This document shows positions 28,401 through 38,401 of a stretch of DNA of 64,000 bases, in pieces. Where the stretch lies: NCBI GenBank assembly GCA_016791115.1, contig JAEUNL010000008.1, positions 62,001 through 126,000 of the forward strand, written 5' to 3'. Each line of letters starts with the position of its first letter. Position 1 is the first letter of the stretch. A model generated the notes under the pieces. That model had not been told where the DNA came from and made no database searches. It was given only the letters and a program-made list of their open reading frames with translations. Made by a program: the position numbers and the translations under genes. This DNA comes from Rhodocyclaceae bacterium. Its GTDB lineage: Bacteria; Pseudomonadota; Gammaproteobacteria; Burkholderiales; Rhodocyclaceae.

Positions 28401-28856
28401 ATGTTGCGACTCGTGCTCGACACCAATGTGGTGCTCGACCTGCTCTACTGGAACGATCCGGCCGCAATCCCTCTGCAGCAAGCGCTCGACTGCGGCGCAG
28501 CTCGCCCCCTGTGCGATGCCGCCTGCCTCGAAGAACTCCGCCTGGTACTGCGGCTGACGCGCTTCGGGCTCGCCGAGCCTGCGCAGGCGCGGCTGTGGCA
28601 GCACTACCGCGACATGTGCGAGCCGGTCGCAACGCCGCCGGCGCCACTTCACCCGCTGCCGCGCTGCAAGGATCCGGACGACCAGAAGTTCCTCGAACTC
28701 GCCTTCGCCGGCACCGCCGACCTCCTCGTCACCAAGGACAAGGCGCTGCTGGCGCTAGCGCGCCGCCGCAAGGCACTCGGCCGGTTGGCGATCGTGACAC
28801 CCGGCGAGGCCGGCCTGCGGCTCGCGCCCGCATTCCAGCCGGCAGCCGCGGCATGA
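28401..28856 (+). CDS. PIN-domain ribonuclease-like protein (putative toxin component, COG1569 type)
   Basis: A 151-residue PIN protein. It opens with the catalytic LVLDTNVVLDLL (D7), continues with an acidic EEL near residue 45, CKDPDDQKFLELA (about 92-104) and LVTKDKALLAL (D near 112). These acidic residues would bind Mg in an RNase site. Proteins of this type are annotated as toxins of type II systems, but no antitoxin-sized gene lies immediately beside it; the downstream hydrolase overlaps it by ATGA. It may therefore be a solitary PIN nuclease. A CATAAT -10-like hexamer lies 40 bp upstream of the ATG. Confidence 0.8.
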   Translation: MLRLVLDTNVVLDLLYWNDPAAIPLQQALDCGAARPLCDAACLEELRLVLRLTRFGLAEPAQARLWQHYRDMCEPVATPPAPLHPLPRCKDPDDQKFLELAFAGTADLLVTKDKALLALARRRKALGRLAIVTPGEAGLRLAPAFQPAAAA

Positions 28857-29482
28857 GCACCGAAGCCGTCGTGCTGGTCCACGGTCTGTGGACCGGGCCG
28901 TGGGTGTTCGCTGCAATGCGCGCGCGCCTGCGCGAGGCGGGGTTCGCCACGCACGGGTTCCGCTATGCCTCGGTGCGCGCACCCCTCGACGCCAGCGCAC
29001 GCGCGCTCGCGCGGTTCGTCGACGACATCGCGGCAGACACTGTCCATCTGGTTGCGCACAGCCTGGGCGGCATCGTCGCCCACGAAGGGCTGCGGCTCCA
29101 TCCATGCAACGGCCGGGTGGTGCTGCTCGGCACGCCCTGGCGCGGCAGTTTCGCCGCCCAGCAACTCGCGCAACTGCCCATGGGGGCCAGTCTGCGCGGC
29201 CGCTGTCTTGCCGACTGGCTGGATGCGCCTCACGCGCAATGGCAGGCACCCAATGCGCTGGGCATCATCGCTGGCACGCGCGGCATCGGCCTCGGCCGGC
29301 TGATCGTGCCAGATCTGCCGCGACCGAACGACGGCGCGGTGAGTGTGGAAGAAACCCGCGTCGACGGCGCCGCCGACAGCCTCGCGCTGCCGGTGGCGCA
29401 CTCGGCCATGCTGCTTTCGGCGCGCGTGGCGCGCGAAACCGTGAGCTTCCTGCGCCACGGGCGTTTCGGCATCGAGCGATGA
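28853..29482 (+). CDS. Alpha/beta hydrolase
   Basis: A 209-residue alpha/beta hydrolase fold. VLVHGLWTGPWVF (about 7-19) supplies the oxyanion-hole motif and AHSLGGIVAHE (about 65-75) the nucleophile serine elbow. VLLGTPWRGSFAA resembles small triacylglycerol lipases/esterases of the PGAP1-like type. The last conserved histidine is probably in LPVAHSAML near residue 180. It overlaps the PIN gene (ATGA) and the following lipoprotein gene (ATGA), so three unlike proteins are coupled in one operon. Substrate unknown. Confidence 0.8.
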   Translation: MSTEAVVLVHGLWTGPWVFAAMRARLREAGFATHGFRYASVRAPLDASARALARFVDDIAADTVHLVAHSLGGIVAHEGLRLHPCNGRVVLLGTPWRGSFAAQQLAQLPMGASLRGRCLADWLDAPHAQWQAPNALGIIAGTRGIGLGRLIVPDLPRPNDGAVSVEETRVDGAADSLALPVAHSAMLLSARVARETVSFLRHGRFGIER

Positions 29483-30552
29483 GGCGCCGGCTCGCAGGAA
29501 TCGGTGTCGCGCTTGCCGCTACCGCGCTGCTGGGCGCCTGCGGCACGCCCGGCTACTACCTTCAGGCGGCGGGCGGGCAACTTGAGATCCTGCGCCTGTC
29601 GCGCCCGCTCGACGACGCCCGCATCGACCCCGCGACCCCGGATACGCTGCGCGACAAGCTCGCACGCGCCGCCGCCATCCGCGATTTCGCCAGCCGCGAA
29701 CTCGGCCTGCCGGACAACGGCAGCTACCGCAAGTACGCCGACCTCGGCCGCCCCTACGTAGTGTGGAACGTATTCGCCACCGACGAGCTCTCGATCGAGC
29801 CACGCGAATGGTGCTTCCCGATTGCCGGCTGCGTGAGCTATCGGGGGTACTTCGCAGAGGCCGACGCCGAAGCCTTCGCGGCCGCCCTGCGCGCGCAAGG
29901 CAACGACGTCCACGTGGCCGGCATCGCGGCCTATTCGACGCTCGGCTGGTTCGACGATCCGCTGCTCAACACCTTCATGCACTACCCCGAAATCGAACTG
30001 GCACGCCTGATCTTCCACGAGCTGGCGCACCAGCGCGTCTATGCCGCCGGCGATTCGGAGTTCAACGAATCCTTCGCCATGGCGGTCGAGGTTGCCGGCG
30101 TGCGGCGCTGGCTGGCCCGCGAAGGCAGCGATGCGCAGCGCGCCGCTTTCGCATCGGCACAGCGCCGGCGCGACGACTTCGCCTCGCTGGTTCTCAAGTA
30201 CCGCGACGCGCTCGATGCCGCGTTCAGGGGCGACGCCGATGCCGCGCACAAGCGTGCCGAAAAGGCACGCATCCTGAGCGAGCTGCAGGCCGAGTACCGC
30301 GCGCTGCGTGACGGCGTCTGGGGCGGCTACAGCGGCTACGACCGCTGGTTCGGCCAGGAAATCAACAACGCGGTGCTCGCCTCGATCGGGCTATACCACC
30401 AGCGCGTGCCGGCCTTCGAAGCGCTGCTCGCTGCCGAAGGAGGCGATCTGCCGCGCTTCTACGAGCACGTCGCGCAGCTTGCGCGCCTGTCGAAAGATCG
30501 TCGCGATGCCGAGTTGGCGCGGGCGGTCGCCAGCGCCACGGCCCGCCGCTGA
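29479..30552 (+). CDS. Putative zinc aminopeptidase lipoprotein (PF10023-like)
   Basis: A 357-residue exported lipoprotein. The signal peptide ends with LLGAC (Cys at about residue 21). The zinc-binding motif HELAHQ lies near residue 180, with a likely third ligand in SEFNESFAMAVE some 16 residues later. This layout matches the 'putative aminopeptidase' family of proteobacteria (PF10023), whose substrates are not known to me. The start overlaps the hydrolase stop as ATGA. The C-terminal third is helical and charged, with no further motif. Confidence 0.8.
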   Translation: MRRRLAGIGVALAATALLGACGTPGYYLQAAGGQLEILRLSRPLDDARIDPATPDTLRDKLARAAAIRDFASRELGLPDNGSYRKYADLGRPYVVWNVFATDELSIEPREWCFPIAGCVSYRGYFAEADAEAFAAALRAQGNDVHVAGIAAYSTLGWFDDPLLNTFMHYPEIELARLIFHELAHQRVYAAGDSEFNESFAMAVEVAGVRRWLAREGSDAQRAAFASAQRRRDDFASLVLKYRDALDAAFRGDADAAHKRAEKARILSELQAEYRALRDGVWGGYSGYDRWFGQEINNAVLASIGLYHQRVPAFEALLAAEGGDLPRFYEHVAQLARLSKDRRDAELARAVASATARR

Positions 30553-30648
30553 AGCGCCGGCCCCCGCGCCACGGCGGAATGCAGGGGATAGAATGGCGGC
30601 ATTGCAGCCGTCAACCCGCCGAGAACCAGACCGCAGCTCACGATAACG

Positions 30649-32436
30649 ATGGCGACCAGGCCGAAACGCTTTCCCAGACAGGAATTCACGCAGCTCCAGT
30701 CGCGCATCATGACGGACCGGCTGCGCGCCATGTCCGAGCAGGTCGTCACGGTGTCGCTGGCATCGCCGTTCGGGCTTGCATGCGTGGCCTACGCAATGGC
30801 CGACGTGGTCCCGCGCGAAAACCTGATCCTCTGGCTGATCATCGCCGGCATAGGGCACGTCATGGCGATCACCATGGGGCTGCTCTACCTGCGCCGCTCG
30901 CGCGGCATGGCCGACAATTCGCTGTGGATGCAGATGTTCACGTTGCGCGCGGCGCTGATCGGGCTTTCCTGGGGTTCGAGCGCGCTGATCATCTGGCCCG
31001 AACGATATGACCACCAGTTGCTGCTCATGCTGTTCCTGGTCGGCTTCACCTCCATCAGCACCATTTCCAACAGCGCGCTGCGCCGCTGCGTGATCGCGGT
31101 GTATTTCGGCACCTGGATCCCGCCGGTCGCGCGCCTGGCCACGACAGATAGCCACGAACACCAATCGCTCGCGGTGATGATGGTGATTTTCAGCGGCATC
31201 ATGCTGGCGACGTTGCTGCGCTATTCGCGCCAGTTACTGGACGCGACGCGCTGGCGCTTCGAGAACGTCGAGCTGGCCGAGACGCTGCAGCAGGAACAGT
31301 CGCGCACCGAGGCCGCCAACCGCGCCAAATCCAAGTTCCTCGCCGCTGCCAGCCACGACCTGCGCCAACCGGTGCATGCGCTCGGCTTCTTCCTCCAGAC
31401 ATTGCGCGTCTCGGCCGAACGTCCACAGCCTGACCGCGCCAAGCTGATCGAAGTCACGCGGCAGGCGCAGGGCACGCTCAAGGGGCTTACCGGCCTGCTC
31501 GATACCCTGCTCGACTTCAGCCGCATCGAAGCCGGCACGATTCCGGCCAACGTCGAATCGGTCGCCGTTCGCCCGTTGCTGCACACCATCGCCCACCAGT
31601 TCACCGAGCGCGCCCAGCGCAAGGGTCTCACCCTGCGAGTGCGCCCCTGCATACTCTCGGTACGTTCCAACCCGGTCGGCCTGCAGCGCATCGTCGGCAA
31701 CCTGGTCGAGAATGCCATTCGCTACAGCCAGCGCGGCGGCATTCTCGTGGCTTGCCGCCAGCGCGGCGACAAGCTGCGCATCGAAGTGTGGGACACCGGT
31801 CAGGGCATCCCGCCGAACGAACTCGACGCCATCTTCGACGAGTTCTACCAGGTAAAGACGTCGCTGCCGGGCTCGGAGCACGGGCTGGGCCTCGGGCTGT
31901 CGATCGTCAAGCAACTGGCCGACCTGTTCGGGCACAAGATCGAGGTATGTTCGCGCGTCGGCCGGGGGTCGCGCTTCGCGCTCACCGTGCCGATCGCCGA
32001 GCCTGAGCTCGAGAACCCCACCATGGGTCCGCTCACGCTCTCCGCAATCAGTCCGGCCGTGTCGGGCTTCCTGCTGCTGATCGACGACGACGACGATTCG
32101 CTCGACGCGCAAAGCGAACTGCTGACCCAGGTCGGCTACCGCGTACTCACCGCGCACAGCGCCGACGAAGCGCTCGACCTGCTCGCGACGCGCAGCCCGC
32201 GGCTGGCCGCGGTCATCGCCGACTACCGGCTTGCACACAACCGCACCGGCATCGAGGCCATCGACCAGATCTGCAAGACCATCGGCCGCAAGCTGCCGGC
32301 GCTGATCGTCACCGGCGACACCAGCCCCCACATCGACGAGGCCGTCGCCGCGGCCGGCCACCCGCTGGAACGCAAGCCGCTCGCGCCGCGCGCCTTCCTG
32401 AAGAAGGTGCGAATACTCGTCTCGCGCCGGCCCTGA
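30649..32436 (+). CDS. Hybrid sensor histidine kinase with C-terminal receiver
   Basis: A 595-residue membrane kinase. Five or six hydrophobic segments occupy about 35-205 with no periplasmic domain. The dimerisation/phosphoacceptor box is SHDLRQPVHALGFFLQTL (about 226-243). The ATPase domain has the N box (NLVENAIRYS), the G1 box (DTGQGIP) and G2 (GLGLGLSI). A receiver domain follows (about 465-590; LLIDDDDDS, phospho-acceptor in VIADYRL, KPLAPRAF). The HDLRQP motif is typical of hybrid kinases whose own output is a receiver. No separate response regulator gene is adjacent. A TAGAAT -10-like hexamer lies 54 bp upstream of the ATG. Confidence 0.92.
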   Translation: MATRPKRFPRQEFTQLQSRIMTDRLRAMSEQVVTVSLASPFGLACVAYAMADVVPRENLILWLIIAGIGHVMAITMGLLYLRRSRGMADNSLWMQMFTLRAALIGLSWGSSALIIWPERYDHQLLLMLFLVGFTSISTISNSALRRCVIAVYFGTWIPPVARLATTDSHEHQSLAVMMVIFSGIMLATLLRYSRQLLDATRWRFENVELAETLQQEQSRTEAANRAKSKFLAAASHDLRQPVHALGFFLQTLRVSAERPQPDRAKLIEVTRQAQGTLKGLTGLLDTLLDFSRIEAGTIPANVESVAVRPLLHTIAHQFTERAQRKGLTLRVRPCILSVRSNPVGLQRIVGNLVENAIRYSQRGGILVACRQRGDKLRIEVWDTGQGIPPNELDAIFDEFYQVKTSLPGSEHGLGLGLSIVKQLADLFGHKIEVCSRVGRGSRFALTVPIAEPELENPTMGPLTLSAISPAVSGFLLLIDDDDDSLDAQSELLTQVGYRVLTAHSADEALDLLATRSPRLAAVIADYRLAHNRTGIEAIDQICKTIGRKLPALIVTGDTSPHIDEAVAAAGHPLERKPLAPRAFLKKVRILVSRRP

Positions 32437-32595
32437 CCGGCCATACGGCATGCGCTGTGCGCTGCACAAGCGCGCGCGACTGACGCCGGTCAAATGCGCC
32501 GCCTGCCGCAGATGGCTAGAATTGCCATTTCCGCAGGCTTCGCACCACCCCGATTTGCGGAAAACTCATTCCTACTACAAGACGATGGAGGCAGC

Positions 32596-33855
<1,260 letters not shown>

Positions 33856-33870
33856 GCACCTCGCCAAACC

Positions 33871-33985
33871 GCATGGAATGGCGCGCTGCAGGCAGCCTGC
33901 TCCAGGAACGCCATTCCATGCACCTCGCCAGGCTGCCAGCCCCGAGATCGCCTGTCCATGCGGCTTTCAGGCCGACGGCCGGGGC
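33871..33985. repeat. REPIN-like palindromic repeat, copy B
   Basis: Perfect 13-bp inverted arms (GCATGGAATGGCG at 33871-33883 and CGCCATTCCATGC at 33909-33921), then a tail with another inverted unit (GCCTGTCCATGC at 33950-33961 followed by GGCTTTCAGG). It lies 15 bp after the trpB stop and may serve as its transcript end. Member of the family at 10054, 34960 and 59906. Confidence 0.7.
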
Positions 33986-34043
33986 CGATCGCCACGACAT
34001 GCATGCCTGCCGGGCTCGCCGCTCCGTCATCAGGGAGAAATCC

Positions 34044-34541
34044 ATGCGCACCGTTCAGCGCACCATCCATGCCACGCTCGCCCTTGCCGTTTCGGCACTC
34101 CTCGCCATCACGCTGGCCGCCTGCAGCAAGGATCCGGTATTGGCCGACCTAACCGCACTCGACAACCTGGGCCGGTCGGTATTCGAGACGCAGGCCGCCG
34201 AGATGTCGGAGTTCAACAAAAAAGTCGCGGCCGCGAACAGCAACGCGGAAAAGGCCGCGCTGCTCAACACCATGGTCGCCAGCCTCGAATCGCGCACGAA
34301 GGAACTCGCCGCCTTCAAGGCCGCCACACCCGAGGTGAAGAAAATTGCCGACCTGCTGGTGGGCGGCCTCACCCAGTCCATCGACGGCGCGAGGGAAGCC
34401 AGCCAGGCGTTCGAAAAGGGCGATCAGGCCGCGCTGTCGACAGCCGGCGAAAAGATGCAGGCCGGCCAGAAATCCATCCGCGAAGGCCAGCAGGCGTTCG
34501 CCACGCTGGTCAGGGAAAAGGGCTACAAGCGGGGCGCGTAA
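34044..34541 (+). CDS. Alpha-helical lipoprotein of unknown function
   Basis: A 165-residue protein with signal peptide and lipobox (LAAC, Cys at about 27). The mature part is almost wholly helical and rich in Ala, Lys, Glu and Gln (FNKKVAAANSNAEKAALL, TKELAAFKAATPEVKKIADL), with heptad-like spacing suggesting a coiled-coil bundle. I do not recognise a family. An AGGGAG site precedes the ATG. It stands between two REPIN-like repeats, downstream of trpB. Confidence 0.75.
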   Translation: MRTVQRTIHATLALAVSALLAITLAACSKDPVLADLTALDNLGRSVFETQAAEMSEFNKKVAAANSNAEKAALLNTMVASLESRTKELAAFKAATPEVKKIADLLVGGLTQSIDGAREASQAFEKGDQAALSTAGEKMQAGQKSIREGQQAFATLVREKGYKRGA

Positions 34542-34583
34542 CCCGCGCTGGACAGCACGGATGCATGCCGGCAACATCCCCGC

Positions 34584-34811
34584 ATGATGCGCCCCGACTC
34601 GCTCCCGCTCGCCCTCGCCCTCGCTGCCGCCCTGGCCTGCGCGGCGCCCGCGCGTGATGCCGCAGGCAATCCGCCACGCGCCGCCGCGGCCGCGGCCGCG
34701 GCAATAGGCATCGACCACACCGGCGATGCCTGCCGCGTCGATGAGGATTGCGTCTCCATCACCAAGTTCAGCCCGTCCTGCCGCCACAGGGATTGTAGCT
34801 ATCCGGGGTGA
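34584..34811 (+). CDS. Small cysteine-containing exported peptide, hypothetical
   Basis: A 75-residue reading frame. The N-terminus looks like a signal peptide (two Met, Leu/Ala-rich core, cleavage near ALACAAPARD). An alanine run (about 33-40) follows, then a short tail with four cysteines (GDACRVDEDCVSITKFS, PSCRHRDC). The pattern D-x-C-x-x-D-x-D-C is seen at the start of several longer secreted domains, so this may be a truncated copy. No firm start signal, no known family; it could also be non-coding. Confidence 0.4.
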   Translation: MMRPDSLPLALALAAALACAAPARDAAGNPPRAAAAAAAAIGIDHTGDACRVDEDCVSITKFSPSCRHRDCSYPG

Positions 34812-34828
34812 GAGAGGGAGCTACAACG

Positions 34829-34863
34829 ACTTGATTGCGCGGGACGAGCCCGCCCAATCAAGT
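34829..34863. repeat. Long imperfect hairpin after the small exported peptide
   Basis: A 35-nt inverted repeat: ACTTGATTG, one mismatch, GCGGG, loop ACGAG, CCCGC, one mismatch, CAATCAAGT. It lies 18 bp after the stop at 34811. No T-run follows on either strand, so it may be a structural end element more than a true terminator. The rest of 34812-35085 holds only REPIN-like copy C. Confidence 0.5.
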
Positions 34864-34959
34864 CGGCGCACTCACGTGCGCGGCGTCAGGAACTGTCGGC
34901 CGATTCTGCGGCGCGCTATGTGACAGGGGATTCCGCTGCGACCCCCGCAGCGCCTTGCA

Positions 34960-35079
34960 ACCCGCCGGGCTGCGAGGCAGATGCAGCGGTCTTCTCCCGC
35001 CATGCCATGCCAGCAGCCGCCACCATTCTTGCTCGCAGGCCGGCATGCCCTGCGAGCGCCTGTCCATGCGCCCTCCAGC
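34960..35079. repeat. REPIN-like repeat, copy C (one outer arm degenerate)
   Basis: Shares ACCCGCCGGGCTGC with copy A (A has it just left of its first arm) and GCCGGCATGCCCTGC with copy A's centre (there GCCGGCATACCCTGC). Its right arm GCCTGTCCATGC (35058-35069) equals the extra arm of copy B. The left arm is eroded. It lies between the converging ends of the small peptide gene and the carboxypeptidase gene. Confidence 0.6.
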
Positions 35080-35085
35080 CCTGCA

Positions 35086-36225
35086 TTAGGCGAAGTTCTG
35101 CAGATTGTCCAGGATGGGCAGCAGGATCGCGGCGCCGAGGCGTTTGCTGCGCGCGCCGTTCCACCCGACGGCCGGATCGGGCAGGTCGGCGTTGTCCTTG
35201 AACGGCATTTCGAGGGTCAGCGAGAGGCAGCCGAAGGCGTGACCGATCTGCTTCGAGGCGAGCGTGAGGATCTCGTCGGTGAAGCGGTCGGGCGCATAGC
35301 CGTGCGTGGTCTGGAAGTCCGGGCTGGCGGCGGCGAAGGCGGCGAGAAAGCGCTGTTCGCGCACGGCCTGCTCGGGCGTGAAGCCGGGCAGCATCGAGCA
35401 GCCGTCGGCGAATACCCAGGGCAGCGTCTCGTCGCCGTGGATGTCGAGGAACAGGTCGCAGCCCGCCTTGCGCATGGCATCGAGCGTGTGCAGCACTTCG
35501 GGGCTGCGCGCGAGGCTGGGCGCCGCCCATTCGCGGTTGAGGTTGGCGCCGGCCGCATTGGTGCGCAGGTTGCCGCGGATGGCACCGTCGGGATTGATGT
35601 TGGGCACGATGTACACGGTGGCAATTTCGCGCACGCGCCGCGCAACCGGGTCGGCGGTGTCGAGCAGGCGCTCGATCAGCCCTTCGCAGAACCATTCGGC
35701 CATGGTTTCGCCGGGGTGCTGGCGCGCGACGATCCAGATCTTGCGGCGGTTCGCGTCGTCGGAGCCGAAACGCAGCAGGTCGAGATCGCGCCCCTCGACG
35801 CTGGTGCCGAGGTCAACCAGCGCCGCGCCGCCGGCCTGGCCGCGCGCCACGAGATCCTGGTGGCGCTCGTGCGAGTAGGGCTCGAAATACGCGTACCAGA
35901 TGCTGTCGGCCTGCGGCACGTGGGCGCAGGTAAGCACGCGGCCGTCATAGGTGGTGTCGGCAATGCGGAACCAGTGCTGCCGGTCGTACGAGGCGGCCAC
36001 GCGGTAGTCGCGCCAGCCATCGGCATAGGCGCAGTCGCCCGCGTTCTCGAAGCGCAGCACGACCGGCCGGCCGTTCGCGCCGTGCAGGCGGAAGTGGAAC
36101 CACTGCCGGAAGTCGGCATGGCTGTCGCGACGGATCGCGAGCCGGATGTTGGCGGCATCGCGGGCGTCGATGACCTCGATGGCGCCGGCGTCGAAATTGG
36201 CGCTGATGCGGATCGGCTCCATCAT
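35086..36225 (-). CDS. M14 family cytosolic carboxypeptidase-like protein
   Basis: A 379-residue metallocarboxypeptidase. An N-terminal beta domain (about 1-125, [27 protein letters not shown]) precedes the M14 catalytic domain. Zinc ligands lie in [13 protein letters not shown] (His, Glu) and [12 protein letters not shown] (His); the general-base glutamate is probably in LTLEMPFKD near residue 347. This two-part layout is that of the cytosolic carboxypeptidase (CCP/AGTPBP-like) group, which in eukaryotes removes glutamates from proteins; bacterial substrates are unknown. ATG 36225 overlaps the yaaA stop as ATGA. Confidence 0.85.
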   Translation of the reverse strand: MMEPIRISANFDAGAIEVIDARDAANIRLAIRRDSHADFRQWFHFRLHGANGRPVVLRFENAGDCAYADGWRDYRVAASYDRQHWFRIADTTYDGRVLTCAHVPQADSIWYAYFEPYSHERHQDLVARGQAGGAALVDLGTSVEGRDLDLLRFGSDDANRRKIWIVARQHPGETMAEWFCEGLIERLLDTADPVARRVREIATVYIVPNINPDGAIRGNLRTNAAGANLNREWAAPSLARSPEVLHTLDAMRKAGCDLFLDIHGDETLPWVFADGCSMLPGFTPEQAVREQRFLAAFAAASPDFQTTHGYAPDRFTDEILTLASKQIGHAFGCLSLTLEMPFKDNADLPDPAVGWNGARSKRLGAAILLPILDNLQNFA

Positions 36226-36998
36226 GCCTCCTGCCGGCGGCGGAACACGAAGGTGTCGTCGTTCGAGGCCTTGCGGTCGAAGGCGTAGCCCTCGTAGTCG
36301 AAGCCCTGCAGGCCCTCGGGTGTGTCGATGCGGTTGACGATCGCGTAACGCGCCATGAGCCCGCGCGCCTTCTTGGCGAAGAAGCTGACGATCTTGTACC
36401 TGCCGCCCTTCCACTCTTCGAACACCGGCGTCAGCAGGCGGCCGGCGAGCCGTTTCGGCTTCACCGACTTGAAATACTCTTCGGATGCGAGGTTCACCAG
36501 CACCTTGTTTTTCTGCTTCGCCAGCAGCGCGTTGAGGGCTTCGGTCTGGCGCTCGCCCCAGAAGGCGTAGAGATCCTTGCCGCGCGGATTGGCGAGCTTC
36601 GTTCCCATTTCCAGGCGATAGGGCTGCATCAGGTCGAGCGGCCGCAGCAGGCCGTAGAGGCCGGAGAGGATGCGCAGATGCTTCTGTGCGTAGTCGAGAT
36701 CGGCCTTGCGCAAATCCGGCGCGCGCAATCCGTCGTATACGTCACCGTCGAAGGCGAGCACCGCCTGCTTGGCGTTGGCCGGCGTGAAGGGCGGCGACCA
36801 GGCGTCGTAACGCGCCACGTTGAGCGCGGCAAGCGGGTCGGAGATGTCCATCAGCGCCGCAACATCGGCCGGCGACAGCTTGCGCAGCAACGCGATCAGT
36901 TGCGCCGAATGGTCGAGGAATTCGGGCTGGGTATGGGTTCGTGTCGTGGGTGGCGTTTCGAAGTCGAGCGTCTTGGCAGGGGAAAGCACGAAAATCAT
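36222..36998 (-). CDS. yaaA: Peroxide stress protein YaaA
   Basis: A 258-residue YaaA (DUF328) protein, full length. [13 protein letters not shown] at the start, [25 protein letters not shown] in the middle and [22 protein letters not shown] near the end are family hallmarks. In E. coli YaaA limits free iron during H2O2 stress and binds DNA. It is coupled by a 4-bp overlap with the carboxypeptidase gene; the reason for the pairing is not evident. Start ATG 36998. Confidence 0.95.
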   Translation of the reverse strand: MIFVLSPAKTLDFETPPTTRTHTQPEFLDHSAQLIALLRKLSPADVAALMDISDPLAALNVARYDAWSPPFTPANAKQAVLAFDGDVYDGLRAPDLRKADLDYAQKHLRILSGLYGLLRPLDLMQPYRLEMGTKLANPRGKDLYAFWGERQTEALNALLAKQKNKVLVNLASEEYFKSVKPKRLAGRLLTPVFEEWKGGRYKIVSFFAKKARGLMARYAIVNRIDTPEGLQGFDYEGYAFDRKASNDDTFVFRRRQEA

Positions 36999-37212
36999 GG
37001 TGGCGTGTACGAAGCGGACTGAACGGGCAGGATGAATGGCGTCGCGACTGTTCCGGGCGCAAGCGGCGGGCATGCGCCGCGCCGGCCGGCTGATGCACAA
37101 TGGCGCCAATGGTAGCAAACGCCGCGCGCAGGGTTTCCGGTAAGGTTTCCGGTACGGCGACGGTCGAATCGACAACGAACAACGATGTGAACAATCGCCA
37201 GGAGCCCCGACG

Positions 37213-38178
37213 ATGCATGCCACGCTGCCGCTGTTGCAGGCGACCGACTTCCCGCCCATCCGACGCCGGCGCGTCGAGACGCTGCAGGTCAACCTCGGCT
37301 ACAAGTGCAACCAGTCCTGCCTGCATTGCCACGTGAATGCCGGCCCGACGCGCAGCGAAACCATGTCCGCGGAAACCCTCGCCGACGTGATCGCCTATCT
37401 CGAAGCCGGCGGCATCGCCACGCTGGATATCACGGGCGGCGCCCCGGAACTCAATGCGGTGTTCCGCCCGCTGGTTGCGCGCGCGCGGGCGCTCGGCATC
37501 AAGGTCATGGACCGCTGCAACCTGACGATACTCGAGGAGCCGGGGCACGAGGATCTCGCTGCGTTCCTCGCCGCCAACCGGGTCGAGATCGTCGCCTCCC
37601 TGCCCTGTTACCTCGAGGACAACGTCGACCGCCAGCGCGGAAAGGGCGTGTTCGACAAGAGCATCGCGGCACTGCGCAAGCTCAACGCGTTGGGTTACGG
37701 CAGCGCGGATTCCGGCCTCGTGCTCAATCTCGTCTACAACCCGCAGGGCCCGAGCCTGCCGCCGCCGCAGGCCGCACTCGAAGCCGATTACAAGCGCCAC
37801 CTCGGGGAACGGTACGGCCTGCGCTTCAACACGCTCTACACGCTCGCCAACATGCCGATCCAGCGCTTCGGCTCGACGCTGATCAGCAAGGGCCAGTTCA
37901 ACCATTACATGCGCCTGCTGCGCGATGCGCATCGCGACGACAACCTCGACGCGGTGATGTGCCGCACGATCCTGAGCGTCGACTGGCAGGGCTATGTGTA
38001 CGACTGCGACTTCAATCAGATGCTGGGCCTGCCGCTGGTCGTTGACGGCCGGCCGCGCGCGCGCCTCGCCGACCTGATCGGCCGCGACCTCGACGGCAAC
38101 CCGATTGCAGTGATGGACCACTGCTACGGCTGCACCGCTGGACAAGGCTCGAGCTGCGGCGGAGCGCTGGCCGCATGA
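37213..38178 (+). CDS. arsS: ArsS-like radical SAM protein (rSAM/selenodomain family, arsenosugar biosynthesis type)
   Basis: A 321-residue radical SAM enzyme. The [4Fe-4S]-SAM motif is CNQSCLHCH (C32, C36, C39), followed by the SAM-side glycine motif [10 protein letters not shown]. The Cys-rich C-terminus has [14 protein letters not shown] (C304, C307, C315), the tail of the TIGR04167-type family, in some members a selenoprotein; here the positions read cysteine. ArsS proteins are thought to add the 5'-deoxyadenosyl group of SAM to methylated arsenic in arsenosugar synthesis. No arsM-like methyltransferase is nearby, so the substrate is open. AGGAG precedes the ATG. It begins a seven-gene, largely overlapping cluster. 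Confidence 0.88.
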   Translation: MHATLPLLQATDFPPIRRRRVETLQVNLGYKCNQSCLHCHVNAGPTRSETMSAETLADVIAYLEAGGIATLDITGGAPELNAVFRPLVARARALGIKVMDRCNLTILEEPGHEDLAAFLAANRVEIVASLPCYLEDNVDRQRGKGVFDKSIAALRKLNALGYGSADSGLVLNLVYNPQGPSLPPPQAALEADYKRHLGERYGLRFNTLYTLANMPIQRFGSTLISKGQFNHYMRLLRDAHRDDNLDAVMCRTILSVDWQGYVYDCDFNQMLGLPLVVDGRPRARLADLIGRDLDGNPIAVMDHCYGCTAGQGSSCGGALAA

Positions 38179-38401
38179 GCCACCCGGCGAGGGCCCCCGC
38201 GCAGCGGGGATCGACGGCCAGGCGAATGCGGCCAGTCGCCGACAGCGGAATCGGTGGAACGCGCGAAAACAGTTCGGAGGCGACGCGCATGAGCCACCCG
38301 GCGAGGGCTCCCGCGCAGCGGGGATCGACGGCCAGGCGAATGCGGCCGGTCGCCGACACACGTAACGGTCGATTGCACGCAAGCTTTGGGAGGCGACACG
38401 C
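38175..38401 (+). repeat. Two tandem copies of a 113/114-bp repeat inside the ArsS cluster
   Basis: Copy 1 (38175-38288) and copy 2 (38289-38401) agree at all but two of their first ~70 bp, diverge for ~25 bp, then share GGAGGCGAC. Each begins ATGAGCCAC and contains the hairpin CCCGC-GCA-GCGGG. The unit is 38 codons, so a 76-residue frame ([18 protein letters not shown]..., repeated) runs through both, beginning at the arsS ATGA and ending at the GTGA that starts the next gene. Composition (Arg, Pro, Ala, Ser) looks like translated repeat DNA, so I treat it as a repeat; whether it is translated is open. It supplies the GGAGG ribosome site of the following gene. Confidence 0.75.

Noticed and set aside
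34044-34541. trpA downstream of trpB
   Set aside because: The following gene is a lipoprotein with a lipobox and a helical mature part; it has no TIM-barrel motif of TrpA.
37213-38178. A selenocysteine codon in the ArsS-like gene
   Set aside because: The C-terminal positions read TGC (cysteine) and the first TGA is the natural stop that overlaps the next ATG; no recoding needs to be assumed.
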